NCBI GenBank assembly: GCA_963575645.1
Contig: OY754469.1
Span: 23,392,001 to 23,456,000, forward strand
Source of the DNA: Xanthostigma xanthostigma
Lineage: Eukaryota; Arthropoda; Insecta; Raphidioptera; Raphidiidae
Direction of reading: 5' to 3'
DNA length: 64,000 nt
The notes beneath the pieces were generated by a model. It saw nothing but the letters and a program-made list of their open reading frames with translations, was not told the DNA's origin and did not search any database. Both the position numbers and the translations under genes were made by a program. This document shows, in pieces, positions 49,346 through 61,339 of the stretch. The stretch's first letter is position 1. Every line of letters starts with the position of its first letter.

Positions 49346-50244
49346 ATAATAAAATATTGCAGCGAATATCAAGACCAAAACTATTAAACAATAACCCAAA
49401 TCGTAGTTACTTTTTTATGCAAATTTTCGTGTTACTACTATGATAATATTCAAATGAACATCCGACTTTTAAAACAAAAGTAATATTGACTAATTTGAAT
49501 ATTTAAATTATTATGTATTATTTATACAAAAAAATGGATTGATAATGATTAATGAGTGAAGTATTTAAAAAGAAAGATGACCTTGACATAGATAATATTA
49601 AAGAAAAATATTTATCTGTAACCAATTATCGTCAATGAATTAACGACCTATAATTAATTTTAAACAATTTCCTTTAAAGAATGTTATATTTATTTATAAA
49701 ATATGCGTGAATCATTTAATAATAGTTATTTAAAACTATGCGTAAGTAATCACTAATAATAATTTAAGTTATGGTTATCGTGAAGATTGTTATCAACGTA
49801 TCTATTTTGTCGAGTTTTAACGACATAGTCAAAACTTCCACCCTACAAAAATATATCTACTGGACAACATCATTATTTCTTTTGTAAATTTAACAGATCA
49901 TATGGGGAAAAACATCAAATCGGTAGCAGACTAATATGATTTTTTTATTAATTTGGTCAACGCTTGTGACGTAATTATTACAAAATATAGAGAAATGTCA
50001 ATTATTCACAAGTATCCTTATCTGTCTTGCAATGTTTTTTTGCATACCGGCAGATCTCTACCCAATTAGATACATTTTCAATTTGAAGATTGCCAGATAT
50101 GTGCAAGGCTGTAAACAGTTGATATTTCTCTATAATTTGCACAAATGTTTTCAAGTGATGAAAACAAATCGACTTTATACTTCATTTTGTACGTTCGAAG
50201 CTCAAACTAATAGGAATAATTCAAATCTTTGATTAACGTCTGAA
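49346..50244. other. AT-rich DNA, nothing recognised
   Basis: The plus frame at 50032-50232 has no domain, and no splice context is seen. Confidence 0.35.
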
Positions 50245-50505
50245 TAAAACTCTTCAAATAAATAAAATTGTCGACCAATTATCAATATAACAAAAGATGA
50301 CGTTTCCATCCGGATTTGGATTTTCTTCAGAAATATCTAAAAAATATAAAAATTAATTAGTATTAGTTATTTATTATCTAATAGAATGCACGAATGATTG
50401 ATCAATCATTCGTGCATTCTGTTAGATAATAAATAACTAATAGGTACTAATTAATTTTTATATTATTTAGATATTTAATACCAAATTCGGATAGAAACAC
50501 CACAA
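50245..50505. mobile_element. Fold-back with perfect core palindrome
   Basis: The centre, about 50352-50455, is a near-perfect palindrome around GATTGATCAATC. The outer arms are more diverged. The minus strand of the left arm carries CTGAAGA, an ATCC/GGAT stem and GAAAC (50302-50330). The edge CTTCAAATAAATAAAATTG resembles the 37.6 kb element. Confidence 0.75.
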
Positions 50506-51299
50506 ATACTTAGATAAAAATGAACCATCCAGATTCTAGAATCACTGCCACTATTTCAAGTTTTGTAAATTTTTACCCAACTGCGGCATGCTAATAGTTT
50601 ATTGTGCTTACAATGTATAGGTACAAGAAAACCCTCACAAAAATCTAAAAAATTTCAAGTAAAATTTAATATTAAATTAGTCAATTTTAACATTCAAAAT
50701 TTGTTTCTTCGAGTTTTTTTAATGTTATTTTTATTTATATCGTTCACTGACTTACACTATGATAATACAGAAGAATGGCTGATTATGTAAATTATGCAAA
50801 TTACGTTACAAATCATAAATTATGTATACTTTACAACCTTACATAGGTACTTACTAGAAAAAATTATATTGATGCAATAAGCAAATTATGTTTAACTGCA
50901 TAAAATAAAATTTATTTTTTTCAGTGTGCTCATAATAATCAATATTGCCTAAGGTATAATGTCAAGTATATTTTGCATTTTTCAGTTTCGATAACATATT
51001 GCAAATTTTGTAGACTATAAACATGTTTAGCATTAGAATATAATATAAATATAACACTGAAAAAACATGTCTCAAAAAGAAAAAATTATTGAAAGGATGA
51101 AAAATGTCTTGTATCAAAAATCAAGTTTACAACAGAATACATGAAAACAGCTCTTGGTTGAGAAAACCTGAACAATTTCTGGCTAATTAAGGTTCCTAAT
51201 CTTTTACAAAAAATGCGAATAAAATATTTACTCCACTCTAGCTTATTTAATAGATACATATTATTAAGAGTCGGTTTAAAATTAGGCACAAATTTATAT
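50506..51299. other. AT-rich DNA, nothing recognised
   Basis: Only motif-free open frames (50602-50790 and 51086-51346). Confidence 0.35.
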
Positions 51300-51565
51300 T
51301 TAATTGGCGGCTCAGTGCGGCTTCGCCCGAATTTGTAAATTGTCATCGTTTTTTCGTCGATTTACGTTGCAAAATTGGTCTCCACGAAAATCGCTTTTAT
51401 TTTACCGCAATAATATATAACCTATGTACATCCTGAAGGTTCATTCTAAATAATGACGAAAGAATTTCTCAAATAGGTGCAGTGGTTCCGGAGATTACCC
51501 TCCACATACACACAAACTCACAAAATTCGCACTCTTTCTTAAAAATATTAGTATAGATAGGTAAG
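51300..51565 (+). repeat. Repeat family F, copy 2
   Basis: It starts at CGGCTTCGCCCGAATTTG and ends with ATATTAGTATAGATAGG, the usual terminus of RTE-like tails. The start is close to the copy at 59370. Confidence 0.65.
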
Positions 51566-52139
51566 TATTAGTCTTGTTGAAAATTACAGGCTGCAATCTT
51601 TGAAGACTAGCCTTATCAAAGTACCTAAGCATAAGATATATCTAGTAAAAATTTATCGATAAATCAGAATTGAGATAAAAAAAACTTTACAAATTCAATC
51701 ATGAAGTTGTTTCAATAAAACTACAACATCCAGGAAGCGTAAGAAGTAGTTGTGACAAACTACAAACAGGAAACTTGAAGCAGAAAGTTGTATATGGAAA
51801 TTTGCAGCAACTATTTAAAAAAAATAATCGGAAAAAATCTTTTAGCCTACCTATACTGTAGACTCTCACACAATGAGAATGTTTTGAAAAGTAATACAGC
51901 AGACATGAAATAAGTGATCAAAGCGTTTGATGCAAAGTAGCTAGAAATATTATTATGCGAGCAAATGCCATCATATTAAAACGAACGATAGCAAGTTCTA
52001 ATAGTTGGCAAAACCAAAAGTGCACATCCCGCAAGTTTTCTACTGTCTGATAAAGAAAAAACAATTGAAAAAATATTTTTAAAAAATTTAAAATGAAATA
52101 AAAAATTAAAAATTGATAAAAAATAAAAAAACTTGAAAA
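51566..52139. other. AT-rich DNA, nothing recognised
   Basis: No coding or structured sequence was noticed. Confidence 0.35.
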
Positions 52140-52785
52140 ATAGTATATTACATCACAAGGGCCGAAAATTGAATTTTCGCCGAGGGCATCATGACGCGCA
52201 GGGCCGGGATTTTAACTTTTAAGGCCCGTGTGGTGTATACGATTTTTCTTCATATCCGCTCGAAAGTACGTACTTTCGTCAGCAGGGACGAAAGATTGAC
52301 ATTTACTCCTAGTGAGAACGGCGGGAGGAAAAAATATCTCATGCGTATTTATACTCGTAACTAGGGTTACCGATGTCATTTAATATAATAAATAACAGGG
52401 AGGAAATGTCAAACTTTCGTCCCTGCTATAAGGGATGAAAGTACGTACTTTCGTCCCTTATAGCAGGGACGAAAGTTTGACATTTACTCCTTCTATAATG
52501 GCGGGAGGAAAAAATTTCTCATGCGTATTTATACTTGTAACTAGGGACTATTTATTCTGTCGCTATGACAACTTGTTTACCGCTGTCATTACTGTTGCTA
52601 CCTCTAACCTTAAAAATATTTATTATTGTTGTTTTGTCGTCAGTTAACATAATATTAAAGTATTTTTATTTATTTTTTTTAATTTTATAATGAATAATAC
52701 AATTTGTTCAATTAATGAAAATAAACATATCTTTGATAAAATTAAATATTAAATGACAGCGGTAACCCTAGTTACGAGTATACAT
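52140..52785. mobile_element. Family D repeat with internal direct duplication
   Basis: 52140-52262 matches the complement of 36828-36930. Then GAAAGTACGTACTTTCGTC ... GGCGGGAGGAAAAAAT ... TCATGCGTATTTATAC appears twice (about 52262-52370 and 52437-52550). TAACTAGGGTTACCG.TGTCA at 52360 is inverted at 52755, closing the element. Confidence 0.65.
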
Positions 52786-52866
52786 TATTTTGACAGAAAT
52801 CGAACCCGGGACTTTGCCCTTGCTGATCTAATGGCTTAAACACTACGCCACGAAGCGTGCTGGATG
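52786..52866 (-). repeat. tRNA-derived SINE head
   Basis: On the minus strand TGGCGTAGTGTTTAAG fits a polymerase III A box, and 30 bases on GGGTTCGATTTC fits a B box. The arms do not fold as a proper tRNA (the T stem and acceptor are broken), so this is a SINE or tRNA relic rather than a tRNA gene. Confidence 0.55.
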
Positions 52867-53333
52867 TCCCGGTATTATTATGGTATAGAAGTGTAGCACT
52901 TATTTTATAATAATTTACACAGTAATTATTATATTGTTTTTTCAAACTATTAGCTGTCAAAAAATGTTAAAATAAAAACTGTTTATAAAAATTAAACTAC
53001 TGAACGAAATTCATTGAATTTAAATAGGGTTCTACTCTGATAGTAAACAAAGTGAATAAAATATATACCAAAGCGATCCGACCACAATTACGATCTGTAA
53101 AGCTCGGACGTGCGTACATACTACATACGTACAGATCAACCGACAACTGCTATACGAAATTTTCAATTACAATTTTAGGACTAATTATGAACTTGAATCA
53201 GTCTAAAAATGGTTCCGTCTTATAGAACAGAATTTCCTCTTTTTAAGAACCTACATTTTGAATGGATTTCGTGCAAACTAACCTATAGATATAACTTCTT
53301 GTATGAACGAAAGTCAGCTCTGAAGCGCAAAGC

Positions 53334-53362
53334 GCACATACCGCTAGTTTAGCGGTATGTGC
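53334..53362. repeat. Small perfect hairpin
   Basis: GCACATACCGCT and its exact complement flank AGTTT. In a eukaryote this is not a terminator. It may be a MITE tip. Confidence 0.5.
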
Positions 53363-53384
53363 AATAGTCAATCGAATCATAATA

Positions 53385-54080
53385 TCATTAATTTCGAGAT
53401 ACAAACTACGTTATTTGTACCTAACTCCTATAAAATAGCGGTTTTCCCATCATACTAAGTATATTTTTGACAGATGTATGCGAAGTTATTTCCAATGTAT
53501 TTGGGTTGGTCACGAAAATTACGCCTACTTCATTGCTCCTCATATAGGTACCATTAATTGGTAACTAACAGATCACTTTGACAAATGACTGTTGGATTGG
53601 TAAGATAGCATTTATTTGTTTTAACTCACATCATTAGTGTTAAGGTGACCATTTTGTTATCATGAATAGCAGCTATTTTATAACAAGGTGTGCAAAGTAG
53701 TTTATGTATGTAGATTGCAACGCATTATTATAATATGTATGTTAAAACGAACGACCAACGAGTTTTAACAGTCTCAGTTGCAATACTATCGAGATACATA
53801 CTATATTTTTTGCACGTACCTTCCGTAAATAGTTTTCACTTCATAATAAGGATATATATTATTTATACATCTGATAATTCAAGTTCGCCAATATTGGAAT
53901 CTGTTTGGATTGTTTACGATAACTACGTCTACTTTGCTGACTCTGTTTCTCATATGGTTTTTAAATGGCAACTGGCAGGGGAATTACTATTGGATTGGTG
54001 AAATTGTACTTTTTTGTGTCACTTTACGCACTAGTGCGAAATGTGTCATTTTACTGCCGCTATACAAGCATGCAAAAATA
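53385..54080 (+). repeat. Dispersed family B, copies 2 and 3 in tandem
   Basis: Copy 2 is about 53385-53700 and copy 3 about 53760-54080, both related to 4085-4450. Shared blocks are TTGGATTGGT, TTTTTTGCAC and TTTAAATGGCAACTGGCA (copy 3). Frames of 70-88 codons in copy 3 are not kept in the others. Confidence 0.6.
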
Positions 54081-54439
54081 TATTTTACTACTTATGCATC
54101 ATATTATCCAAGAGCTCGTGGTTAAAAATTTGCAAGACTTTTGTAAAGGTTACTATTTTGAGATTAGCTATTTATAGGAAGGTGTAAATAAATAGACTAC
54201 AGTTAACAAGCGGTCCGAGGCGTCTGGCGTCGAGGCGTAATAAAATTGTAAATAAACTACAGTTTTTAAAAACTGAAAATTGGCACAGAGCTAATTTATT
54301 GAATATAGATTATGAAAAAAAAGCAATCAGGTCTCATTTTGATAAAACTGACCTAGTCAGCAGTCGGTAGAAGTTTTAAATTTCTACTGACTGCTCAATA
54401 CTCATTGCTTATCCCCATTTTGCCAAATCCTAATAATAA

Positions 54440-54960
54440 TACACCGGGTGAGTTTTTTAACCTGACACAACGAAATATCTCGAGAAGTAAGCACTCTGGG
54501 GAAAAATATCTCGGATCAAAGTCAAATCATTCCATGGGAGAAATACTTTGGTGCAAAAATTACACCATTCTCTGTCCACCCTCTTTGAGGGGCGGGGGGA
54601 ACTTTGAAATGTTAAATGGGGATCTCTATTTCTTATCGCGAATTTGGACTCCCCGACTAAAAATGAAAAAGTTTTATCTAAAACATTTTCAAGAAATTGT
54701 AAAATTGAGTCAGCAGATATGTTGTCGATTTGACCAATTATTTGGTTAGTTTGACAAAAAAATTGATCAAACCACAACATCTGCGAAGTCAATTTTACAA
54801 TTTCTTGTAAAGTGTTTGGGATAAAACTTTTGTATTTTTAGTGCGGGGAGTCCGAAGCCGCGATAAAAATAGGGGTCCCTATTTAACATTTAAAAGTTCC
54901 CCCTTCCCTTCAAAAGGGGTAATTTCTTCAGGGCACGATTCGGATTTTTAAATTTTCACG
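54440..54960. mobile_element. Fold-back element
   Basis: AACTTTGAAATGTTAAATGG, GGACTCCCCGACTAAAAAT and ACAAGAAATTGTAAAATTG-type blocks pair across a centre near 54742. Two antiparallel frames of over 110 codons (54405-54792) come from this symmetry. Its Cs and Gs resemble the 16.1 kb element. Confidence 0.7.
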
Positions 54961-54974
54961 GACTTCCCGTTAAT

Positions 54975-55440
54975 CGATAAAGTTGAATTTTTGCATATAT
55001 ATGTATTTCCGATGACACAATATTGTGGTTATTGGCTCACCGGCGGGCCGGCTTTCGTTCGGATGCAAATCGCAATTTTAATAAAGCATACCAAAAACTT
55101 AAAAATAAAATACGTAAAAAACAGTTTAAGTTAAAAGACTTAATTGTACATCCGTTGATATACTAAAATGTAGATAATAATCATGAGTCATCAATCTGGG
55201 GCTTTGATTAGACTAGAATAAAATTTTATTTTTAGTAGAAAACTTTAATTTTTTTGAGATGTGATGTCAATTCTATATAGGCTTTCGACTGTCTTATTGT
55301 GTTACTAAATGCACCCCACGATTTTATTTTAGTCTGATCAAAGCTCTAGATTGGTGATCCATAATTATTTTCTAGCTTTTAGTTCATCATCGATCCTACA
55401 ATAAAATCGCTTAACTTAAAAAGTTGTTTTAGCCATTTTA
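54975..55440 (+). repeat. Repeat family C, copy 2
   Basis: It shares GATGACA..AATATTGT, GGATGCAAATCGCA, GCATACCAAAAACTTAAAAA with copies 1 and 3. Inner CTTTGATTAGACTAGAATAA pairs with TTTAGTCTGATCAAAG, so the element also folds back. Confidence 0.65.
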
Positions 55441-56960
55441 TTTGATAAGGTAAAGTAGAATTATAATTACCTATAAGGTTGTACTCCTCTAATATTCCAC
55501 CATATTCTCAATCTATTGACATAATTTCGATAACGTAAATGCTGCGCCATTGTGTCAAGGATTTCAAATTGATAAACTATGAGAGTGTTATCAAATGTAA
55601 GCGAAATTTTGAACCAACCAATATAGAGAATAGAAAAGTCAAGAACCAATCGAGGTTGCCAGTCACTGACCAATTATGTGTGTACCTCCACTACTTGTGT
55701 TTTCGTTTCCATCTAGTCGTGCACTGGATTGTATAATGCATTAAAATAAACGTCTGTTTGATACGCCAAGTGTAACACCGGTGTTAATATTGCTGTTACC
55801 AACAACTTTCATTATCAATCAGTTTATCAGTTTTCGGAAATGTTCTTTAACAGTGTTGGGACTAGTTTGATCAGTGACTGTATATTGAAGTGATGGGTCT
55901 TGAACTGACTGGACAAAAAATTTTATTGTTTAACTGTAAGTTTTATTTACTAAGATTTTCGGGTAGTTCATACGATACTTTGATGGAAAATGTGTTTCCA
56001 AAATGTTGCCTGTTTATGTTTGCCTGTCCATTTGTATCGATTACACTCCTAAAACCGTTGAACTGATTTTAAAAAAAAAAATTATATACTATTAAAATTT
56101 GAAATATAAGGTCATTTTGTTTGACTAAGCTCGAATTAAGATAAAATATCATTCATAACTGGCATAAAATCTCTAAGCAAATTCGACCGATCACGTGCAG
56201 AAAACGTATTGAAAGATCCTAACACATTCTTTTAGGAAATATCAAGTATTTTTTAGCAGTATTAAGGATCGTTCATTTGTTTTATTGTTTACTAAATTTC
56301 AAATGCACTGGTTAAAACTGCGCGATGCAAAATTTAGACTGTGTGAATTTAAATTCACGTAGGCTATTTGCATAACTATAACTGTGCACTTAAAATTGAA
56401 AGTTTGTATGCGACTTAAAATATAATGAATACAAAAATAGAATTGGTTAAAATCATAAAGAGCAGATTATTGCAAAATAATGCAATTAAACGGATTGGAA
56501 ATTCCAAAACGTATTGTAACTTTTATCAATTATATATTATTCAAAGAATTGAAATATCATCCTGATGTATTGGCGATTGAATTGGAACGTTGGTTTTGGT
56601 TACAAAATAACCACAAATAGCCTATATTGGGCTTGAGAATTATCCGAGCGTAATAAAACAATATTAATTGTTAATAACTGTTAATACTATTTGTCCAGAT
56701 TTACCGGCTTTACAAATTAAACTAGAGATCAAAATTTATTGTTTAATTACATCTGGTCCCACCACTATCTTCATTTTTTTATGTGACTCTCGAGTCGTTT
56801 TGAATCGATCAACTCTGATCTAAAACTTTAGAATGGCTCGTCTATACTGTCAGCACTAGGTTCTATAATCTGAGAAGTATCAATTGTATTCTCAAATATC
56901 AACTCATTATTAAAAATATTTAATTTTTAATGAAAAACATCAATTGATACTAAACACAGT
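55441..56960. other. Mostly AT-rich DNA
   Basis: Apart from the weak first-exon candidate at 55760-55935, nothing is recognised. The antiparallel 65-68-codon frames near 55467-55736 have no motif. Confidence 0.35.
55760..55935 (+). other. Weak candidate first exon (MGLELTGQKILLFN)
   Basis: Two TCAGTT initiator-like sites near 55818-55836 are followed by an ATG at 55893 that opens 14 codons, ending in phase 1 at the donor AACT|GTAAGT (55936). Nothing downstream continues the frame recognisably. It is recorded because leader, start and donor occur in the right order, but chance is quite possible. Confidence 0.12.
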
Positions 56961-56964
56961 TAAT

Positions 56965-58180
56965 CCTGACTGCCAACTGCCTGAGTTACCTGAGCCTGGT
57001 AACAATTAATTTTTTTCAGTTTACTATGCACTAGCCTTAAACCGCAAGTTCGATCTCGTTAATTCCGGTTTTTTGTACTATTCAGTTCCATTTAGCAAAA
57101 TGATAATATAATAATATTAGGTTGATGCATAATTGTTGCGGCTTTCAACAAAATTTGTTCAACAAAAACGATAATTATTGCGGCTTTTTTCTCACCTTTT
57201 TTTTGTTGGAAAACTTTACTATCAATATTTCTAATTTTAATTTAGAGAAAAATTAATGTTTTTCTATTTTTTATAGGACAAGCTAAAAGATAGGAAAATA
57301 TTGATAATTATAAAAAAAATAGAAAAAGATACTTAGCCCTATTTTCACTTCAAAATTAAAACTAGAAATGTTGATGGTAGAGTTCCGGGAGATGAGACTT
57401 TTTTGTAGGAAATTTCCTACTCTTTCAGAATCTATTTATGATTTCAGATATCTGCAATAGGTTTTGAGATATTCGCAAAAAAAACAAACCTCTCTTTTTT
57501 TCTTTTTCTAAAATATTTATAACGTTTGCAATATTTTCGTCCCCCACTTCAACTTTTTCAAAAAGTTTCTAGATTTTATTCCGAATCGAATGACATCATG
57601 ATGATAATTTTTGTTGAAGGAAGACTGAAATTCATCAAAAATGGATATGTGAACTTTACTATGTTTTAAGACATTGATATAAAATAAGTAAGGATCTTTT
57701 TTTGTCTGCCTTTGTATCAGTTTTTCAGTTTATTTGTTCTGGGTTAACTCAAAAGCTACTAAACCGATTTTGATTAGACTTTCACTATAGTGTTTGTTAT
57801 GGTTACTTAAAGGAATAACTATTAGGTTGATGCATAATTATTGCGACTTTTCACTATTACGGTTTTCAACACGCATTTTTATTAACTGCAACAAATAGTG
57901 ATAATTATTAAAAAAAGCAAACAAAACACCAATTTTTCGAACGAAAAAAAGGCGCCAAAAAATCAGCAATAATTATCGTTTTTGTTGAATAAATTTTGTT
58001 GAAAGCCGCAATAACTATGCATCAACCTAATATTATACCATTCTGCTAAATGGAACTAAATAGTACTAAAAAAAACGAAATTAACGCGATTGAAGTTGCT
58101 GTTAAAGGCTAGTATAATAATAAACTGAAAAAAATTAGTTGTTACCAGGTTCAGGTAACTTAGGCGGCAGTTGGCCTGAA
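56965..58180. mobile_element. Mariner-type ends nested in an outer inverted repeat
   Basis: TTAGGTTGATGCATAATTGT (57119) and its complement (to 58033) are mariner-type terminal repeats beside TA. A second same-direction end lies at 57823. Outside them, TAACAATTAATTTTTTTCAG ... TTCAGTTCCATTTAGCA (56980-57110) is inverted at 58040-58175. No transposase frame is found. Confidence 0.7.
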
Positions 58181-58189
58181 ATCTTGCGA

Positions 58190-58665
58190 CAGCTTTTTCA
58201 ACTACTTTCCATTATCCGATTGAGTTGAAATTTTGCATATACCTATGGAGTTTCGATGACAATGCAATATTATAATAACTAACTGACCGGTCCGGCTTCG
58301 TCCGAATGCAAATCGCACTTTTAACAAAGCACACTAAAAACTTAAAAATAAACTAGATAAAAAACTTTATTGTACAATCGATGATGTACTAAAAACTCCA
58401 TAGGGGTCTTTGATTGAACCAAAATAAAATCGTGGAGGGCATTTAGTAGAAAACTTTCATTTGTCTGAAATTGGAAATCATATTTAGCTTTCGAGAGTCT
58501 TCTTCGACCATAATGTTAGTATAAATGCCCCCCACGATTTTATCTTAGTTTAATCAAAGCCTCCTATGGTGACTCATAATTATTTTTTATAGTTTTTAAT
58601 ACATCTTCGATTGTACAATATAACCGTTTAACTTAAAAAGTTTTTTTACCTGTTTTATTTTTGTA
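58190..58665 (+). repeat. Repeat family C, copy 3
   Basis: The first part matches 29380 and 54975. The second half is a fold-back: TGTACAATCGATGATGTA (58367) against its partner ending at 58622, with ATAAAATCGTGGAGGGCATT pairing with AATGCCCCCCACGATTTTAT. Confidence 0.7.
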
Positions 58666-59369
58666 TTATTGTATACATATTTGATGCGGGTTATATATCA
58701 CATGATGGACTTGAAATTTAAAAAAAAGTCATGTGTGGTGTATAACTAATTTGTTGAATTGTTGAACTTTAAGTCAAATTGTGAATAAATTTATATAGAT
58801 TATACTTATATACCTGCCTCAGACGTAAAGACGTCAATTAATTTTAATTAGTATTGTTAAAACGAAGCATAAAGATTTCGTTCTGTTTGAATACAGTTAT
58901 AGATACTAACCTGTTGCCATTAGAATGTTGTAATATTGTACAAACGGTAATTCCTTTGAGATTATCTAAGAGAAAATTCGATTAAATAGTTGTACTGCAC
59001 AAAGCCATAAATGTCTGCATTTCAAAATTAAGACTTTTTTAGAAAAATGATTGAATGTCATGCATAATTAACTCCGCAAATCAAAATTAGACTATAGTTA
59101 TTTAAAAAGTAGTAAATCGATTCGTTATGCTTACATGTGTAAGAAGTTAACTGAGTAAATATAGATTGTGTTTTAACCCATTATGAACCAATTAATAATG
59201 TTTTTATCTCTTTAGTTGTTATGCCAATCAGGTCTCTTAGTAATAAAAAATAATGTAACACCTGACGTAACTGACAAATTTAATTTTTCATCAGTGGATA
59301 CACTACTAATTTTAACTGCATATGTTTATATACACTAACCATAAAGTCTGGACATACTATTATAGCCAA
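58666..59369. other. AT-rich DNA, nothing recognised
   Basis: No coding or structured sequence was noticed. Confidence 0.35.
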
Positions 59370-59608
59370 CTAGCTTCCCGCTCCGGCTTCGCCCGAATAG
59401 ATTGCCACCGTTTTTTTGTTGACTAACATAGCAAAACTGGTCTCTACGAAAAGCGTTTTTATTTTAACGAGATAATATATAACCTATGTCCATCCCGAAG
59501 GTTCATTATAAATATTAGTGAAAAAATTTTGAAATCGAATGAGTAGTTTCGGAGTTACATCGTACTTCCAAACTTACAAACTTCACCTCTTTATAAAATT
59601 AGTATAGA
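59370..59608 (+). repeat. Repeat family F, copy 3
   Basis: CCGGCTTCGCCCGAATAG at the start and AAAATTAGTATAGAAAAAGA at the end. GGTCTCTACGAAAAGCG matches copies 1 and 2. Confidence 0.65.
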
Positions 59609-59799
59609 AAAAGATACTGAATAGGTATCCACGAATTATTATTTGCATTATTTATTTTACTTTGGGACCTTTCGAAAACCAAATACTGTAAGCAAATATC
59701 ATCTCAAAGCCTATAGTTTGTTAACATAATATCTTGTTCAAAATAAGTTTCGTTGAAAGTATTTATAAAGTGCTACACTCTTTTGATTTTTCCCATATT

Positions 59800-60100
59800 T
59801 TTTAATCACATGTTTGCAAAGTTAGAGGGAGAGGGCATATTATGAACGACATTAGGAGAAAATATTCACCTAAGAAAAAAGTCAATTAGGAACTTTTATC
59901 GCATTTTTAAAGACCTGTCCAATGATACTACGTGCAGTGAGGTGAGCGAAAATAAAATAAAAGTTTTCATCCCTCAGTACTATGTATGGAAAGCTACCCC
60001 TAAATTATTACTTTTTTCATTGCACAATTATATAGCGGTTCACATAAAATGGAAAGATGGTGAAGTTATAAGGCTGTGACATATGGACAGACGGACGGAC
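59800..60100 (+). repeat. Single-arm relative of the 25.8 kb element
   Basis: TTTAAAGACCTGTCCAATGA, CATCCCTCAGTACTATGTAT and CACAATTATATAGCGG match one arm of 25780-26490. It ends in GACAGACGGACGGACGGATG. Confidence 0.55.
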
Positions 60101-60340
60101 GGATGACCACAAGAAAATTGTATGTACCTGTTCAAAATTATACAACAAGTTGCCTATAGAAATAAAAAATATTCACAATTATCACAGATTCAGACAGTCT
60201 CTTAAAACATGTTTAATTGAAAAATGTTTTTATAAAACGAATGACTTTTTAAACTAATTGTGTTATATTCTATTGTATTGACGTATTCTAAGCTGTTCCC
60301 AGTATTACAGAATAAAAATATCTATTACAGAATAAAGGTT
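60100..60340 (+). pseudogene. LINE 3' end remnant
   Basis: The plus frame from about 60112 to TAA at 60255 reads KLYNKLPIEIKNIHNYHRF, RQSLKTCLIEKCFY, KTNDFLN. This matches the usual WN.LP..IK....F...LK..L layout of the last residues of Jockey/CR1-type LINE polymerases. A short AT-rich 3' tail follows with a duplicated TATTACAGAATAAA (about 60303 and 60323). It is 5'-truncated just upstream and so dead. Confidence 0.65.
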
Positions 60341-61299
60341 GCGTTTTTTGCCATTTGGATACGAAACCCTAAAAACTGGGCGAAATTTATACACTTATAC
60401 ACAATCGATTAAATTGTTTTGATTTTCTAGAGTGATCAGACAGCTTTACTGTACACATGGAAATAGAGATGACTGTGAAAGTGTGCAATTAGTTAATTAT
60501 TTCGTCAATTATCATCATTAAAATATGGCTAGAAATAATCAACTATATAAATATACATAATGTCTCAGAATACGATGATTTATCTCAAAGTCACTAACTT
60601 CTTTAAAAAAATAATTTCAGCAAAAAAAGTAACACAATAAATTTAGTAATAATTTGTATGTGAACCATTTTCCACAAAAAATACTCTGTTCATCTTTTGC
60701 AAGCATTAGTGAGCTAAACTGCTACTTCTCAATCACAACGTGATTCGTGATTGCTACTTTCAAATATCAGTGATTTTAAACTGTGACTGTGATCACAGTT
60801 TGTGTTTATCTCGTCATTCATATTTAATACACTATACAGCGAATGTTGCTGATACTAACGGGCAAATTTATTTTCACGAACTATGATATTAAAAAAATCT
60901 AAAAATAATTGTTACCAAAATATAGCTATGTACGTGAAACTATCAATGCATAACAATATATAAATATTATAATATTAGGTAATAAATTAGAACAAATTAA
61001 GATTATGACAATACACTAACAATTAACCTGTAATGGTAACAACTACACTGAGTCATATTGATATTTCAAGAATTGATATTTGATAAATATCAATTTGTCA
61101 GGGTTGTTACTTGTTGATATCAGTATCAATAATAAAGAACGATAGCTTGGTCTTTATATTATAAAGTAACAATCACGGATTTTGGTATCAACAAGTAGCA
61201 TTAGAAACTTGTCATTTTCTAGTATCAGTTATTGAATCACAGTATCGCTCATCACTATCAAACATCGATTGTTAAGAAAAATTAAAATACAACGAAAAG
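60341..61299. other. AT-rich DNA with short palindromes
   Basis: Small palindromes (AAACTGTGACTGTGATCACA near 60778; TTGATATTTGATAAATATCAA near 61073) but no defined element or gene. Confidence 0.4.
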
Positions 61300-61339
61300 T
61301 TTGTATGCTATATCGATAGCCTTTTAGAGGTTTAATGGA

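Noticed and set aside
52786-52866. A functional tRNA gene on the minus strand
   Set aside because: A and B boxes are present, but the T stem and acceptor stem do not pair, so a SINE or relic is more likely.
53334-53362. Bacterial-type terminator hairpin
   Set aside because: The surroundings are clearly eukaryotic and there is no gene ending next to it.
54405-54792. Antiparallel open frames of 114 and 111 codons
   Set aside because: Both lie across a fold-back, so one is largely the mirror of the other. No domain or splice context.
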